DNA of 34,339 bases from Streptomyces zinciresistens K42 (GCF_000225525.1 NZ_AGBF01000060.1:1-34339); one strand, 5' to 3'; positions 24,629-32,013 are shown, counted from the stretch's first letter. The notes: generated from the letters alone by a model not told the origin. Numbers and translations are program-made.

Positions 24629-24694
24629 CGCGTGCGTGGGTGTGCCGTTCGGGACGGGGACCGGTCCGCGCGCGTGCGCGGGTGTGCCGTTCGG
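24629..24694. repeat. Two 24-bp direct repeats, 42-bp period
   Basis: The 24 bases at 24629-24652 recur at 24671-24694 with one mismatch (T to C at the ninth base). They lie between the minisatellite and the stop of the chelatase gene and contain TGTGCCGTTCGG. Nothing else is seen between 24600 and 24721. Confidence 0.8.
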
Positions 24695-24721
24695 CGCGGG
24701 TCCGCTGCGGGCGACGGGGTG

Positions 24722-25591
24722 TCAGGCCGGGAGCGGGGCCGGGGTCGTGGCGGTCGGGCGGGCCGCGGCCGTCCGGTCGTAGCGGTGCAGCAGGAGGTGG
24801 GCCATCGCCGGGTGGGCGCCCAGCGGGGCCGCGGCGACGCCGGGGGCGGCCCGCGCGCACTCGGTGGCGAAGCGGCCGGGGGCCGTGAAGTACGAGGCGA
24901 CCGCGACCTCGGTGCGGCCCCGGCCCGCCAGGGCGCGCAGGGCGTCCGGGACGGTCGGCGCGGCCGTCGCGGCGTAGGCGGGGACGACGGGGACGCCGAG
25001 CCGGGCCGCCAGCAGCCGCGCCGTGCGGGCGGTGTCGAGCTTCGACTCCGGGTCGCGGGAGCCGGCCGCGGCCAGGACCACCGCGCGGCGGCCGGGACCG
25101 TCCGCGCGCGTGCGCCAGCCGGCCTCGGCGAGGCGCGCGGACAGGGCCTCCACGAGGAGCGGGTGCGGGCCGAGCGCGCCGGCCACGCGGGCGCGTACCC
25201 GGGAGGCGGCGGCGATCTCGGGGATGTCGCGTTTGATGTGGTAGCCGCGGCTCAGCAGGAGCGGGACGAGGACCGCCTCACGGGTGCCGAGGGCGGCGAG
25301 GGTGTCGGGGAGCAGGGGCTCGTTCAGCTCGATGTGGCCAAGGTGGACCGGCAGTCCGGGGCGCAGGGCGCGGACCGCGTCGAGGAGCGCGCGCACGGTG
25401 GCGAGGGCGCGCGGATCGCGGCTGCCGTGGGCCACGACGACGAGCGCGGGCGGTTCGGGGCGGCGTCCGCCGTCGAGGGGGACGAGGCCGAGCCCGCGGG
25501 CGAGGCGGCTGCTGATCCGGTTCATGAGCTGCGCCGTACTGTCGAGGTGGACCGTGGTGGATTCGTCGTGCGGAGGGTTCGACGCCGTCAT
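24722..25591 (-). CDS. CbiX-type sirohydrochlorin chelatase
   Basis: A 289-residue double-domain CbiX/SirB-family chelatase. The first half has the metal-binding H55 in VVAHGSRDP and H118 in LLLSRGYHIKRDIPE; the second half repeats the fold, with AAAGSRDPESKLDTAR in place of AHGS, so only the N-terminal half keeps the histidines. It inserts Fe2+ (siroheme) or Co2+ (cobalamin) into sirohydrochlorin. Divergent from the SanA-like gene, with nasA next beyond it: siroheme is the cofactor of assimilatory nitrite and sulfite reductases, so siroheme supply is the likely role. The ATG at 25591 starts it; no strong ribosome site is evident. Downstream lies the minisatellite. Confidence 0.88.
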   Translation of the reverse strand: MTASNPPHDESTTVHLDSTAQLMNRISSRLARGLGLVPLDGGRRPEPPALVVVAHGSRDPRALATVRALLDAVRALRPGLPVHLGHIELNEPLLPDTLAALGTREAVLVPLLLSRGYHIKRDIPEIAAASRVRARVAGALGPHPLLVEALSARLAEAGWRTRADGPGRRAVVLAAAGSRDPESKLDTARTARLLAARLGVPVVPAYAATAAPTVPDALRALAGRGRTEVAVASYFTAPGRFATECARAAPGVAAAPLGAHPAMAHLLLHRYDRTAAARPTATTPAPLPA

Positions 25592-25816
25592 GGACCGATG
25601 GTGGGCGCGGGACGTTGCTGTCCCGTTTCGCGGGGGTGACGGGTTCTTACGCCAGGATCACCGTGCCGCACCCGGTCGGTGTGAGCCGCCGTGGCCCGCG
25701 CGTTCGCCGGGCGGGCGGGGTGACGTGAAGCGGGTCACGCGCGCGGGGTGAACCGTGCGGGCCCGGCGGACGTCTCCCGGGGTCGGGGAGGGGCGGCGAA
25801 CCGGACTGGAGGGGTC

Positions 25817-26554
25817 ATGCTGATGCGCCTGGGGACAGCGCGACTGCCGCGACCGTTGCGACCGCTTCGGCTCCTGCGGTTTCCGCGGCTTCCGCGGCTG
25901 CCGCGCACGCGCGCGGGGCGGCGCCGGCTGGTGCGGGTGGTGATGGCCGGGTGCGTGCTGGCCCTGCTGCCGTCCGCGTGGCTGCGTCTCGCCAGCGAGG
26001 ACCGGCTGCGGACCACGGCGGACGTGCCGCGCACCGAGGTGGCCGTCGTCTTCGGCGCCGGGCTCCGGGACGGCGAGCCGTCGCCGTACCTCGCCCGCCG
26101 GCTCGACGCGGCGGCCGGGCTGTACCGGGCGGGGCGGATCGACGTCGTCCTGGTCACGGGCGACAACAGCCGCGAGGAGTACGACGAACCCGACGCCATG
26201 CGCGCGTACCTGACCCGCAAGGGTGTGCCCGGCGCCCGTGTCGTCAGCGACTACGCCGGTTTCGACACCTGGGACTCCTGCGTCCGCGCCAAGAAGATCT
26301 TCGGCGTCGACGAGGCGGTGCTGATCAGCCAGGCGTTCCACATCCGGCGGGCGGTCGCGCTGTGCGAGGCGGCGGGGGTGCGGTCCTACGGCGTCGGCGT
26401 CCAGGACAAGCACGACGTGACCTGGTACTACGGCGGCGCACGGGAGATCCTCGCGGCCGGCAAGGCGGCCCTGGACGCCTCGTTCGAGCCCGACCCCCGC
26501 TTCCTCGGCCCGCGCGAACAGGGCGTGGCCGAAGCCCTCCGGACCCGCCCCTGA
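25817..26554 (+). CDS. SanA/YdcF-like DUF218 membrane protein
   Basis: A 245-residue protein with a basic, proline/leucine/arginine-rich N-terminal 40 residues, one membrane helix (about 43-60, VVMAGCVLALLPSAWL), and a DUF218 (SanA/ElyC/YdcF) domain. Domain marks are VAVVFGAGLRDGEPSPYLARRL, VLVTGDN, YDEPDAMRAYL and VLISQAFHIRRAVALCE. DUF218 proteins such as SanA and ElyC affect the cell envelope and vancomycin sensitivity in E. coli; the biochemical activity is unresolved. The frame opens earlier at 25748, but the ATG at 25817 has GGAGG four bases upstream. The divergent gap to the chelatase gene (25592-25816) holds a GTGAC/GTCAC inverted pair near 25723-25740. Confidence 0.85.
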   Translation: MLMRLGTARLPRPLRPLRLLRFPRLPRLPRTRAGRRRLVRVVMAGCVLALLPSAWLRLASEDRLRTTADVPRTEVAVVFGAGLRDGEPSPYLARRLDAAAGLYRAGRIDVVLVTGDNSREEYDEPDAMRAYLTRKGVPGARVVSDYAGFDTWDSCVRAKKIFGVDEAVLISQAFHIRRAVALCEAAGVRSYGVGVQDKHDVTWYYGGAREILAAGKAALDASFEPDPRFLGPREQGVAEALRTRP

Positions 26555-26624
26555 CCCCGGCCCCCGGAGACACGGGCACCCACGCGGCCCCTCCCCCGCG
26601 TCCCTCGCGGCCCCACCCTGAGGG

Positions 26625-26710
26625 GCGCGGGGAACCGCGCGACAAGCCCCCACCGAACGGCGGTCGAACACCCACCGGCACCACCCCCGGGGGCACGGGG
26701 AACCGCGCGG
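26625..26710. repeat. Two GGAA-loop hairpins of a Streptomyces intergenic repeat type
   Basis: GCGCGG-GGAA-CCGCGC at 26625-26640 is a perfect six-pair stem with a GNRA-type loop. A second copy at 26693-26708 pairs five of six (GCACGG-GGAA-CCGCGC). The context (AGGGGCGCGGGGAAC, then CCCCCACC) resembles a short repeat I recall in the spaces between many Streptomyces genes. It is the main content of the 308-base gap after the SanA-like gene. Confidence 0.6.
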
Positions 26711-26812
26711 CCACCCCGGCCCACCCGCGCCCCTGCGACCACCGCCCCCGGCAGCCGGCCGTACGGCCTCACCGTGAGGGTCCCCGGGCGGGGAGCCCCC
26801 CGTCCCGCCCGC

Positions 26813-26839
26813 GTAACAGACCTCCGCCGTGCGCGTAAC
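26813..26839 (+). promoter_or_regulatory. nasA: Possible GlnR half-sites upstream of nasA
   Basis: GTAAC occurs at 26813-26817 and again at 26835-26839, exactly 22 bases apart, 24 bases before the nasA ATG. In Streptomyces the nitrogen regulator GlnR binds GTnAC (a) and GAAAC (b) half-sites alternating every 11 bases, so two a-sites should be 22 apart, as here. The intervening b positions (CCGCC, GCCGC) do not match. Moderate support only. Confidence 0.45.
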
Positions 26840-26862
26840 ACGCCCGCCGCACGCTGGACGCC

Positions 26863-29355
26863 ATGCAGAACTCCGTGACGCCCACCCACTGCCCCTACTG
26901 CGCCCTGCAGTGCGGCATGAACCTCGCGCCCACGCCGGACGGCGGTGTCGCGGTGGTCGAGCGCCCGGACTTCCCCGTCAACCGGGGGGCGCTGTGCGGC
27001 AAGGGCCGTACCGCTCCCGCGGTGCTGGCGCCCGGCGCGCGCCTGACCTCACCCCTCGTGCGGTCGGCCGGCACACTCGTCCCGGCCGGCTGGGACGAGG
27101 CGCTCGACCGCGTCGCCGAGGGACTGCGCCGCACCCGGGCCGCGCACGGCCCGGACGCCTGCGGGGTCTTCGGCGGAGGCGGGCTGACCAACGAGAAGGC
27201 GTACGGCCTCGGCAAGTTCGCGCGGATCGTGCTCGGCACCTCGCAGATCGACTACAACGGCCGCTTCTGCATGTCGTCGGCCGCCGCAGCGGGGACGAGG
27301 GCGTTCGGTCTGGACCGCGGGCTGCCGTTCCCGCTGGCGGACATCCCGCGCACGGGCTGTGTGATCCTCGTCGGCTCCAACCTCGCCGAGACGATGCCGC
27401 CCGCCCTCCGCTTCTTCAGCGAGCTGCGCGAGAACGGCGGCACGCTGATCGTCGTCGACCCGCGCCGCACGAGGACCGCCGAGCAGGCCGACCTGCATCT
27501 GGCCCCGCGCCCCGGCACCGACCTCGCGCTCGCCCTCGGCCTGCTGCACCTGGTCGTCGCCGAGGGACGGGTCGACGAGGAGTACGTCCGGGAGCGCACG
27601 GCCGGCTGGGAGGACGCGCGTGCCGCGGCGATGGCGCACTGGCCGGAGTACGTGGAACGGATCACGGGAGTGTCCGTCCCCCAACTGCGCGAGGCCGTAC
27701 GGCTGTTCTGCGAGCCCGAGCACGCCATGGTGCTGACCGCGCGCGGGCCCGAGCAGCAGGCCAAGGGCACGGACACGGTGGGCGCGTGGATCAACCTGTG
27801 CCTGGCGACGGGGCGGGCGGGCCGGCCGCTGTCCGGGTACGGCTGCCTCACCGGGCAGGGCAACGGGCAGGGCGGGCGCGAACACGGCCAGAAGGCCGAC
27901 CAGTTGCCGGGCTATCGCAAGCTGGACGACCCCGCGGCGCGGCGGCACGTCGCCGAGGTGTGGGGTGTGGACCCGGACAGCCTGCCCGGCCCCGGGCGCA
28001 GCGCCTACGAACTGCTCGACGCGCTCGGCGGGGACATCAGGTCACTGCTGCTGATGGGCTCCAACCCGGTGGTGTCGGCACCGCGCGCCGCGCACGTCGA
28101 GGAGCGGATCAGATCGCTGGACTTCCTGGCGGTGTGCGACGTGGTGCTGTCGGAGACGGCCGAACTCGCCGACGTCGTCCTGCCGGTGACGCAGTGGGCG
28201 GAGGAGACCGGCACCACGACCAGCCTGGAGGGCAGGGTGCTGCTGCGCCGCCGCGCGATCACCCCGCCGGCCGGGGTGCGCAGCGATCTGGAGGTCCTGC
28301 ACGGGCTCGCGGCGCGGCTCGGCGGGGAGTCGGGCCTGGAGAAGGGCTTCCCGACCGATCCCGAGGAGGTCTTCGAGGAGCTGCGGCGGGCGAGCGCGGG
28401 CGGCCCGGCGGACTACTCGGGGATCTCGTACCGCAGACTCGCCGAGGAGAACGGGGTGTTCTGGCCCTGCCCGGCGGCTCCCGGCGACGGCCCCGGGGGA
28501 CGGGGGGACTCCGGGGGGCGGGGGGACTCGGGGGGGCGGGGGGACTCCGGGGCGTGGGAGGGCCCCGGGGCTCCGGACGACTCCGCGAACGTCTCGCCGG
28601 GGGCGGCCCCGGGCGGCCACGAACGGGCGCGGGACGAGGACGCAGGCCGCACATCGCAGGCCGGCACGCCCCCGGCGCGGGACGAGGACGCCGACAGCAC
28701 GCCGTCCCGCGACGAGGACACGCGCGGCACACCGGTACGCGACGAGGACACCCGCGGCACACCGCACCCCGGCACGCCGCGCCTCTTCCTCGACCGGTTC
28801 GCCACGCCGGACGGCCGGGCCCGGTTCGTGCCCGTCTCGCACCGGGCGTCGGCCGAGGAACCCGACGGGGAGTACCCGGTGCTGCTGACCACCGGCCGCG
28901 TGGTGGCGCAGTACCAGTCCGGCGCGCAGACCCGCCGGGTGGCGGAGCTGAACGCCGCCGCGCCGGGCCCGTTCGTCGAACTGCACCCCCGGCTCGCGGC
29001 CCGGCTCGGTGTGCGGGACGGCGATCCGCTCGCGGTGGTCTCCCGGCGCGGCCGGGCGGTGGCCCCGGCCCGCGTCACCGACGCCATCCGCCCCGACACG
29101 GTGTTCATGCCCTTCCACTGGCCGGGCGAGGGCCGGGCCAACACCCTGACGAACCCCGCCCTGGACCCGGTCTCGCGGATGCCGGAGTTCAAGACGTGCG
29201 CGGTGCGGGTGGAGGCGGTGAAGCCCTCGGCGGGCGGCGCCGGCCGGGGGCCGCGTCAGCGCGGGGCCGCGTCCGGCCCGGCCGACCAGTCGCCGGAGTC
29301 GATGCGCGTCCCGCGTGATCCGAGCCGGGCGGCCACCGAGGGGGCGGCGACGTAG
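26863..29355 (+). CDS. nasA: Assimilatory nitrate reductase, molybdopterin subunit
   Basis: An 830-residue molybdopterin oxidoreductase that reduces nitrate to nitrite in the cytoplasm. An N-terminal [4Fe-4S] motif C10-x2-C13-x3-C17-x27-C45 is followed by the bis-MGD domains. C136 in NGRFCMSSA is the molybdenum ligand typical of assimilatory enzymes. The C-terminal MGD-binding domain spans about 660-790 (LLTTGRVVAQYQSGAQTRRV). Residues 539-645 are a repeat-rich insertion absent from normal enzymes of about 700-750 residues: three GGRGDS hexads and three 10-residue DEDTRGTP-type repeats. The last 40 residues run past the conserved end, antisense to the next gene. The ATG at 26863 is used. In S. 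coelicolor, nasA is SCO2473 (recalled). No signal peptide. Confidence 0.92.
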   Translation: MQNSVTPTHCPYCALQCGMNLAPTPDGGVAVVERPDFPVNRGALCGKGRTAPAVLAPGARLTSPLVRSAGTLVPAGWDEALDRVAEGLRRTRAAHGPDACGVFGGGGLTNEKAYGLGKFARIVLGTSQIDYNGRFCMSSAAAAGTRAFGLDRGLPFPLADIPRTGCVILVGSNLAETMPPALRFFSELRENGGTLIVVDPRRTRTAEQADLHLAPRPGTDLALALGLLHLVVAEGRVDEEYVRERTAGWEDARAAAMAHWPEYVERITGVSVPQLREAVRLFCEPEHAMVLTARGPEQQAKGTDTVGAWINLCLATGRAGRPLSGYGCLTGQGNGQGGREHGQKADQLPGYRKLDDPAARRHVAEVWGVDPDSLPGPGRSAYELLDALGGDIRSLLLMGSNPVVSAPRAAHVEERIRSLDFLAVCDVVLSETAELADVVLPVTQWAEETGTTTSLEGRVLLRRRAITPPAGVRSDLEVLHGLAARLGGESGLEKGFPTDPEEVFEELRRASAGGPADYSGISYRRLAEENGVFWPCPAAPGDGPGGRGDSGGRGDSGGRGDSGAWEGPGAPDDSANVSPGAAPGGHERARDEDAGRTSQAGTPPARDEDADSTPSRDEDTRGTPVRDEDTRGTPHPGTPRLFLDRFATPDGRARFVPVSHRASAEEPDGEYPVLLTTGRVVAQYQSGAQTRRVAELNAAAPGPFVELHPRLAARLGVRDGDPLAVVSRRGRAVAPARVTDAIRPDTVFMPFHWPGEGRANTLTNPALDPVSRMPEFKTCAVRVEAVKPSAGGAGRGPRQRGAASGPADQSPESMRVPRDPSRAATEGAAT
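28495..28548 (+). repeat. Three 18-bp G-rich repeats inside nasA
   Basis: Units at 28495-28512, 28513-28530 and 28531-28548 each encode GGRGDS (the first with a GGA glycine). The coding strand has at least five runs of five or six G residues within 54 bases, a strong G-quadruplex candidate in gene and mRNA. Confidence 0.9.
28681..28770 (+). repeat. Three 30-bp repeats inside nasA (DEDxxxTPxR)
   Basis: GACGAGGAC recurs at 28681, 28711 and 28741 in 30-base units that encode DEDADSTPSR, DEDTRGTPVR and DEDTRGTPHP. A fourth, out-of-register RDED lies at 28630-28641. The unit length is a multiple of three, so copy changes keep the frame. Confidence 0.88.
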
Positions 29356-29702
29356 ATCCAGGCGCGCACGGCGGTCTCGTCGGACGCGCGGACGACCTCG
29401 ACGGCGATCCGCTCGTAGAGGTTGCGCGGGTCGCCGGGGGTGTACTCCTCCAGGTGGTCCAGGGCGGCCAGCAGGGCGGGGTACTCCTCGGGGCGGGCCG
29501 TGACGAGATGGCCGTGGACGGTCGCGCCGTCGCGCCCGTCCCGCACGGCGTAGGGGTAGCCCGGACCGTCGTACAGGACCGCCCCGTTCACCCGCGCCGG
29601 TTCCTCGGCGAGGGTGCGGCCCCGCAGGAAGGCGTCGTGGTGGTGCTCGCCGGGACGCAGCGTGCCGTAGACGAAGAACGGGAGCCGGGGAGACGGGGTC
29701 AC
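29256..29702 (-). CDS. Gamma-glutamylcyclotransferase-like (GGCT/AIG2 fold) protein
   Basis: A 148-residue small enzyme of the GGCT-like fold. The substrate loop is FVYGTLRPGE, with Y12-G13-T14-L15; the fold's later marks, GYPYAV and LDHLEEYTPG (with a catalytic glutamate), are present. Such proteins release 5-oxoproline from gamma-glutamyl amino acids or peptides, or act on related cyclic substrates; the substrate here is unknown. The GTG at 29702 has GAGGGGAG nine bases upstream. Its last 100 bases overlap the 3' end of nasA on the opposite strand. No secretion signal; cytoplasmic. Confidence 0.85.
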   Translation of the reverse strand: MTPSPRLPFFVYGTLRPGEHHHDAFLRGRTLAEEPARVNGAVLYDGPGYPYAVRDGRDGATVHGHLVTARPEEYPALLAALDHLEEYTPGDPRNLYERIAVEVVRASDETAVRAWIYVAAPSVAARLGSRGTRIDSGDWSAGPDAAPR

Positions 29703-30059
29703 GGAAACGATTCTCCCCTCTCGCCCCCAGCCCGGGTCCTCCCCGGCCCGCGGAAAGCCGGTCGCCCGGCGGGCGGTCGCCTAGGTGCTGGCGGAGCGGT
29801 GAGCCGTTCCGGGTTCGGTAGGGACCTCAGTTTGTGGTTGTGACCTGGGGTTTCGTGTCAGGGGCCGTTGCATGATCGCCATCCGTCCGGAAGGCCGGGC
29901 TGGGCTGGGCTGGGCTGGGCTGGGCAGGATTCAGGGGGACGTCCCGGTTCGGGCCGGGGTGAACGTAGTGCAGGCACGGTCTCGGTGATCATGTGAGTGT
30001 CGAAGTCCCATGAACACGTGGTGAGTCCGTGCCTGCTCCTGCGTCTTCTCCCCTGCCCG

Positions 30060-30147
30060 CCGCGCTGGTCGAGGAACCAGCGCAGCACGAGCACGGCCTG
30101 TCTGAAGACGCCCAACGCGCGGGTTCCCTTGCTCGCCCAAGGGAACC
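30060..30147 (-). pseudogene. Remnant of an IS5-type transposase N-terminal part
   Basis: The minus strand encodes WASKGTRALGVFRQAVLVL followed by RWFLDQR. I recall this helix (GTRALT-FRQAVLVLRWF) from the N-terminus of a Streptomyces IS5-family/DDE transposase. The frame then runs into unrelated arginine-rich sequence, and no DDE catalytic motif is found, so only about 28 codons remain. Family assignment is by memory and should be treated as likely rather than proved. Confidence 0.55.
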
Positions 30148-30414
30148 GGACGAGGGTGCCTCGGAAATGCGGATGAGCCAGCCGTCGGAGTCCTGCCGGC
30201 TGCCCGAGGGTCCGACTGCCGACGCCTGTGCGGGCGGGAGGTTTCCGCCTTGCACACGCCGGTTGCGCGTGGTTGTGATCCTGCTGGCTTATTCCGTGCC
30301 CGGCGGGGCTGGTAGCTGGTTGGTCAGGACAGCAGCGGCCGGTAGCGAGAGCGTCTGCGTCGACGGGCGCGGGATTCAGCACAAGGTGGGAGAACAGCTG
30401 CGAACGGCGGGTGT

Positions 30415-30420
30415 TAACTT
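30415..30420 (+). promoter_or_regulatory. Possible -10 box of a leaderless methyltransferase transcript
   Basis: TAACTT at 30415-30420 matches TAnnnT and ends seven bases before the GTG at 30428, where a transcript would begin. There is no Shine-Dalgarno site. A plausible but weak GAACAG -35 lies at 30392-30397. Confidence 0.35.
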
Positions 30421-30427
30421 CCTTCCC

Positions 30428-31084
30428 GTGGTGGAGTACCAGGACGAGACCAGGGCGGCCTACGACGGGGTCGTCGAGCTGTATGCGTCGATGTTCGCTA
30501 ACCGGCTGGAGACGCACACGTTCTCACGGAACATGATCGGCACCTTTGCCGAGCTGGTGCGCGGGACCGGGAACCCGCGGGCAGCCGACGTCGGCTGCGG
30601 GCCCGGACATCTGACGGCCATGCTGCATGACCTGGGGCTGGACGCCTTCGGGCTCGACCTCTCCCCAGCCATGGTCGACCACGCCCGGCGGGCCCATCCG
30701 GCGCTGCAGTTCGACGAGGCGCGCATGGAGGCCCTGCCGGTCGAGGACGGCGCGCTCGGCGGCGTGCTGGCCCACTACTCGATGATTCACACCCCTCCTG
30801 GGGAACTACCCGCGCTGCTCGCCGAGCAGGCGCGTGGCCTGGCACCAGGGGGCCTGCTCCTGGTCTCGTTCTTCGCGACCGACGGGCCCGAGCCGGTCCG
30901 CTTCGACCACAAGGTGACGCCCGCCTACAGCTGGCCGGCGGACCGGTTCGCCGAGCTGCTGGGCCGGGCCGGGCTCGTCACGTTCGCCCGGCTGCTCCAC
31001 GACCCGGCCTCTGAGCGGGGCTTCCTCGACGCCCACTTGCTGGCCCGCAAGTCGGAGGACACCGTCGAGGCCACCGCACAATAA
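30428..31084 (+). CDS. Class I SAM-dependent methyltransferase
   Basis: A 218-residue Rossmann-fold methyltransferase. Motif I is ADVGCGPG at 53-60, the acidic residue binding the SAM ribose is D77 in GLDLSP, and the post-III strand LAPGGLLLVSFFA is present, with a C-terminal strand pair ending HLLARKS. This is the UbiE/SmtA-like small-molecule type; substrate unknown. The frame is open for 400 bases upstream, but homology-like sequence begins only around VVEYQDETRAAYDGV, and GTG at 30428 or 30431 is taken as start. It is bracketed by IS remnants and ends at a strong hairpin, so it may be a mobile accessory gene. Confidence 0.82.
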   Translation: MVEYQDETRAAYDGVVELYASMFANRLETHTFSRNMIGTFAELVRGTGNPRAADVGCGPGHLTAMLHDLGLDAFGLDLSPAMVDHARRAHPALQFDEARMEALPVEDGALGGVLAHYSMIHTPPGELPALLAEQARGLAPGGLLLVSFFATDGPEPVRFDHKVTPAYSWPADRFAELLGRAGLVTFARLLHDPASERGFLDAHLLARKSEDTVEATAQ

Positions 31085-31097
31085 GCCGGCAGGATCG

Positions 31098-31123
31098 GTT
31101 GTGGCCTCAAAGGAGGCCACAAC
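31098..31123 (+). terminator. Terminator after the methyltransferase
   Basis: GTTGTGGCCTC (31098-31108), a four-base loop, then GAGGCCACAAC (31113-31123): an eleven-base-pair perfect stem 13 bases after the methyltransferase stop. It also faces the 3' end of the small membrane gene 100 bases beyond and could end both. Confidence 0.78.
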
Positions 31124-31222
31124 CACGCGCTTCGAATGGCTAGGTATTCGACTGAGCGGCCGCGACTCGTGCCGTTCGACTGCCGGCGGCGCTTTCCGCT
31201 CCCCGGAGGAACATGTCGGAGG

Positions 31223-31417
31223 TCACTCGCTGGATCTTCTCTTCTTCCATTCCTTCCGGACTTCCGTGAACGCGCCGACCGAGATGGCTGCAGCCAGGGC
31301 GATCTCAGCGACCCCCCACACCCGGGACCATCCGCCCTCGGGGATTCGGTCGATCGCGCTCGCCGTCATGAAGGGGACGAAGACCACGAAGAACAAGGTG
31401 AGTTGAAATTTCCGCAC
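31223..31417 (-). CDS. Small two-helix membrane protein, 64 aa
   Basis: No family recognised. The GTG at 31417 has AAGGAGGT four to five bases upstream, one of the best ribosome sites in the window. The product has two membrane helices, about residues 5-22 (QLTLFFVVFVPFMTASAI) and 34-50 (VWGVAEIALAAAISVGAF), with a basic C-terminus (RKEWKKRRSSE) that would stay inside. Such short two-helix proteins are sometimes regulators, toxins or immunity proteins, but nothing here proves this. It converges on the methyltransferase. A GGTGGGAGGG/CCCTCCCACC inverted repeat lies 42-70 bases upstream. Confidence 0.7.
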   Translation of the reverse strand: MRKFQLTLFFVVFVPFMTASAIDRIPEGGWSRVWGVAEIALAAAISVGAFTEVRKEWKKRRSSE

Positions 31418-31720
31418 GGCACCTCCTTGGAAAGGTTACTGGATTTCTCCGGAACGCCGGTGGGAGGGTGCACGTCGCCCTCCCACCAGCGGGAGTGGGG
31501 CCACCAACAGCTCCGCTTGCCTGTGTACTTCCTGCAGACCGAACGCCGCCCCGAGTGCGTCGGGAATCGTTCCAGTCGTTTCGGAATCGGCGATTGTTGT
31601 TCCAGTTCCGGAAATCGTTCACTGCTGTCTGCACGCCCCATGCGGCGCCCGCGCAGGTGATGAACCTGCCGGTACTACAGCCGTGAGTGTCCGTTGAGCG
31701 TGTGATGCGTTGTTCGGTCC
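31418..31720. other. Gene-free stretch upstream of the small membrane gene
   Basis: It holds the perfect ten-base inverted repeat GGTGGGAGGG (31459-31468) / CCCTCCCACC (31478-31487), an AT-richer segment (31560-31620) with repeated GGAATCG and TTCCAG words, and, from about 31670, the probable left end of the IS701-type fragment. No supported gene. Confidence 0.6.
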
Positions 31721-32013
31721 GTGGAGACGGAGCGTGTGGTGCAGGTGTGGTCGGGCTGGTTCGAGGACTTCTTCGCCTGTCTGGCAGGGGTGTTCGGGCG
31801 GGCCGACCGGCGGCGGCTGATGATGGCGTATCTGAAGGCGCTGATCGCGCCGGTGGAGCGGAAGAACGGCTGGTGGATCGCCGAGCACATCGGGCACGTG
31901 ACACCGGACCGGGTGCTGTGGTTCCTGTCCCGCTCGACCTGGCTCGCTGACCAACTCCGGGACAGCGTCCGCGCGTTCGTCACCGCGCACCTGGGACGGG
32001 CGGACGGCGTCCT
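31721..32013 (+). pseudogene. IS701-family transposase, 5' fragment
   Basis: About 97 codons match the N-terminus of IS701-type transposases: WSGWFEDFFACL, then RRRLMMAYLKALIAPVERKNGWWIAEHIG and TPDRVLWFLSRSTW. In complete members the next words after HLGRADGVL are VVDETGF, carrying the first catalytic aspartate. Here the match stops at the CTG of 32011-32013, and the frame continues antisense into an IS3-type transposase. It starts at GTG 31721. It cannot be active. Confidence 0.8.

Larger units (their letters stand above)
29703..30427. other. 725-base non-coding stretch with repeats and a transposase scrap
   Basis: No intact gene. 29703-29890 shows nothing recognisable. 29897-29926 has five GGGCT pentamers plus GGGCA, six G-runs in all. 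30060-30147 holds a transposase remnant on the minus strand. GGTTCCCTTG (30122-30131) and CAAGGGAACC (30138-30147) are a ten-base perfect inverted repeat within it. An open frame on the + strand covers 30029-30427, but it shows no domain and is probably chance. Confidence 0.7.

Noticed and set aside
22969..24888. 639-codon + strand open frame reading through the minisatellite
   Set aside because: Antisense to dgt. The repeat portion is read in shifting frames because the unit is 22 bases, so it is not selected as protein.
30029..30427. Upstream extension of the methyltransferase
   Set aside because: It overlaps a transposase remnant on the other strand and has no domain; the methyltransferase fold needs none of it.
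31305..31904. 199-codon minus-strand frame with an asparagine-rich stretch
   Set aside because: It crosses the small membrane gene and the IS701-type fragment in a different frame; the N-rich part is a by-product of an AT-richer segment. No start with a ribosome site.
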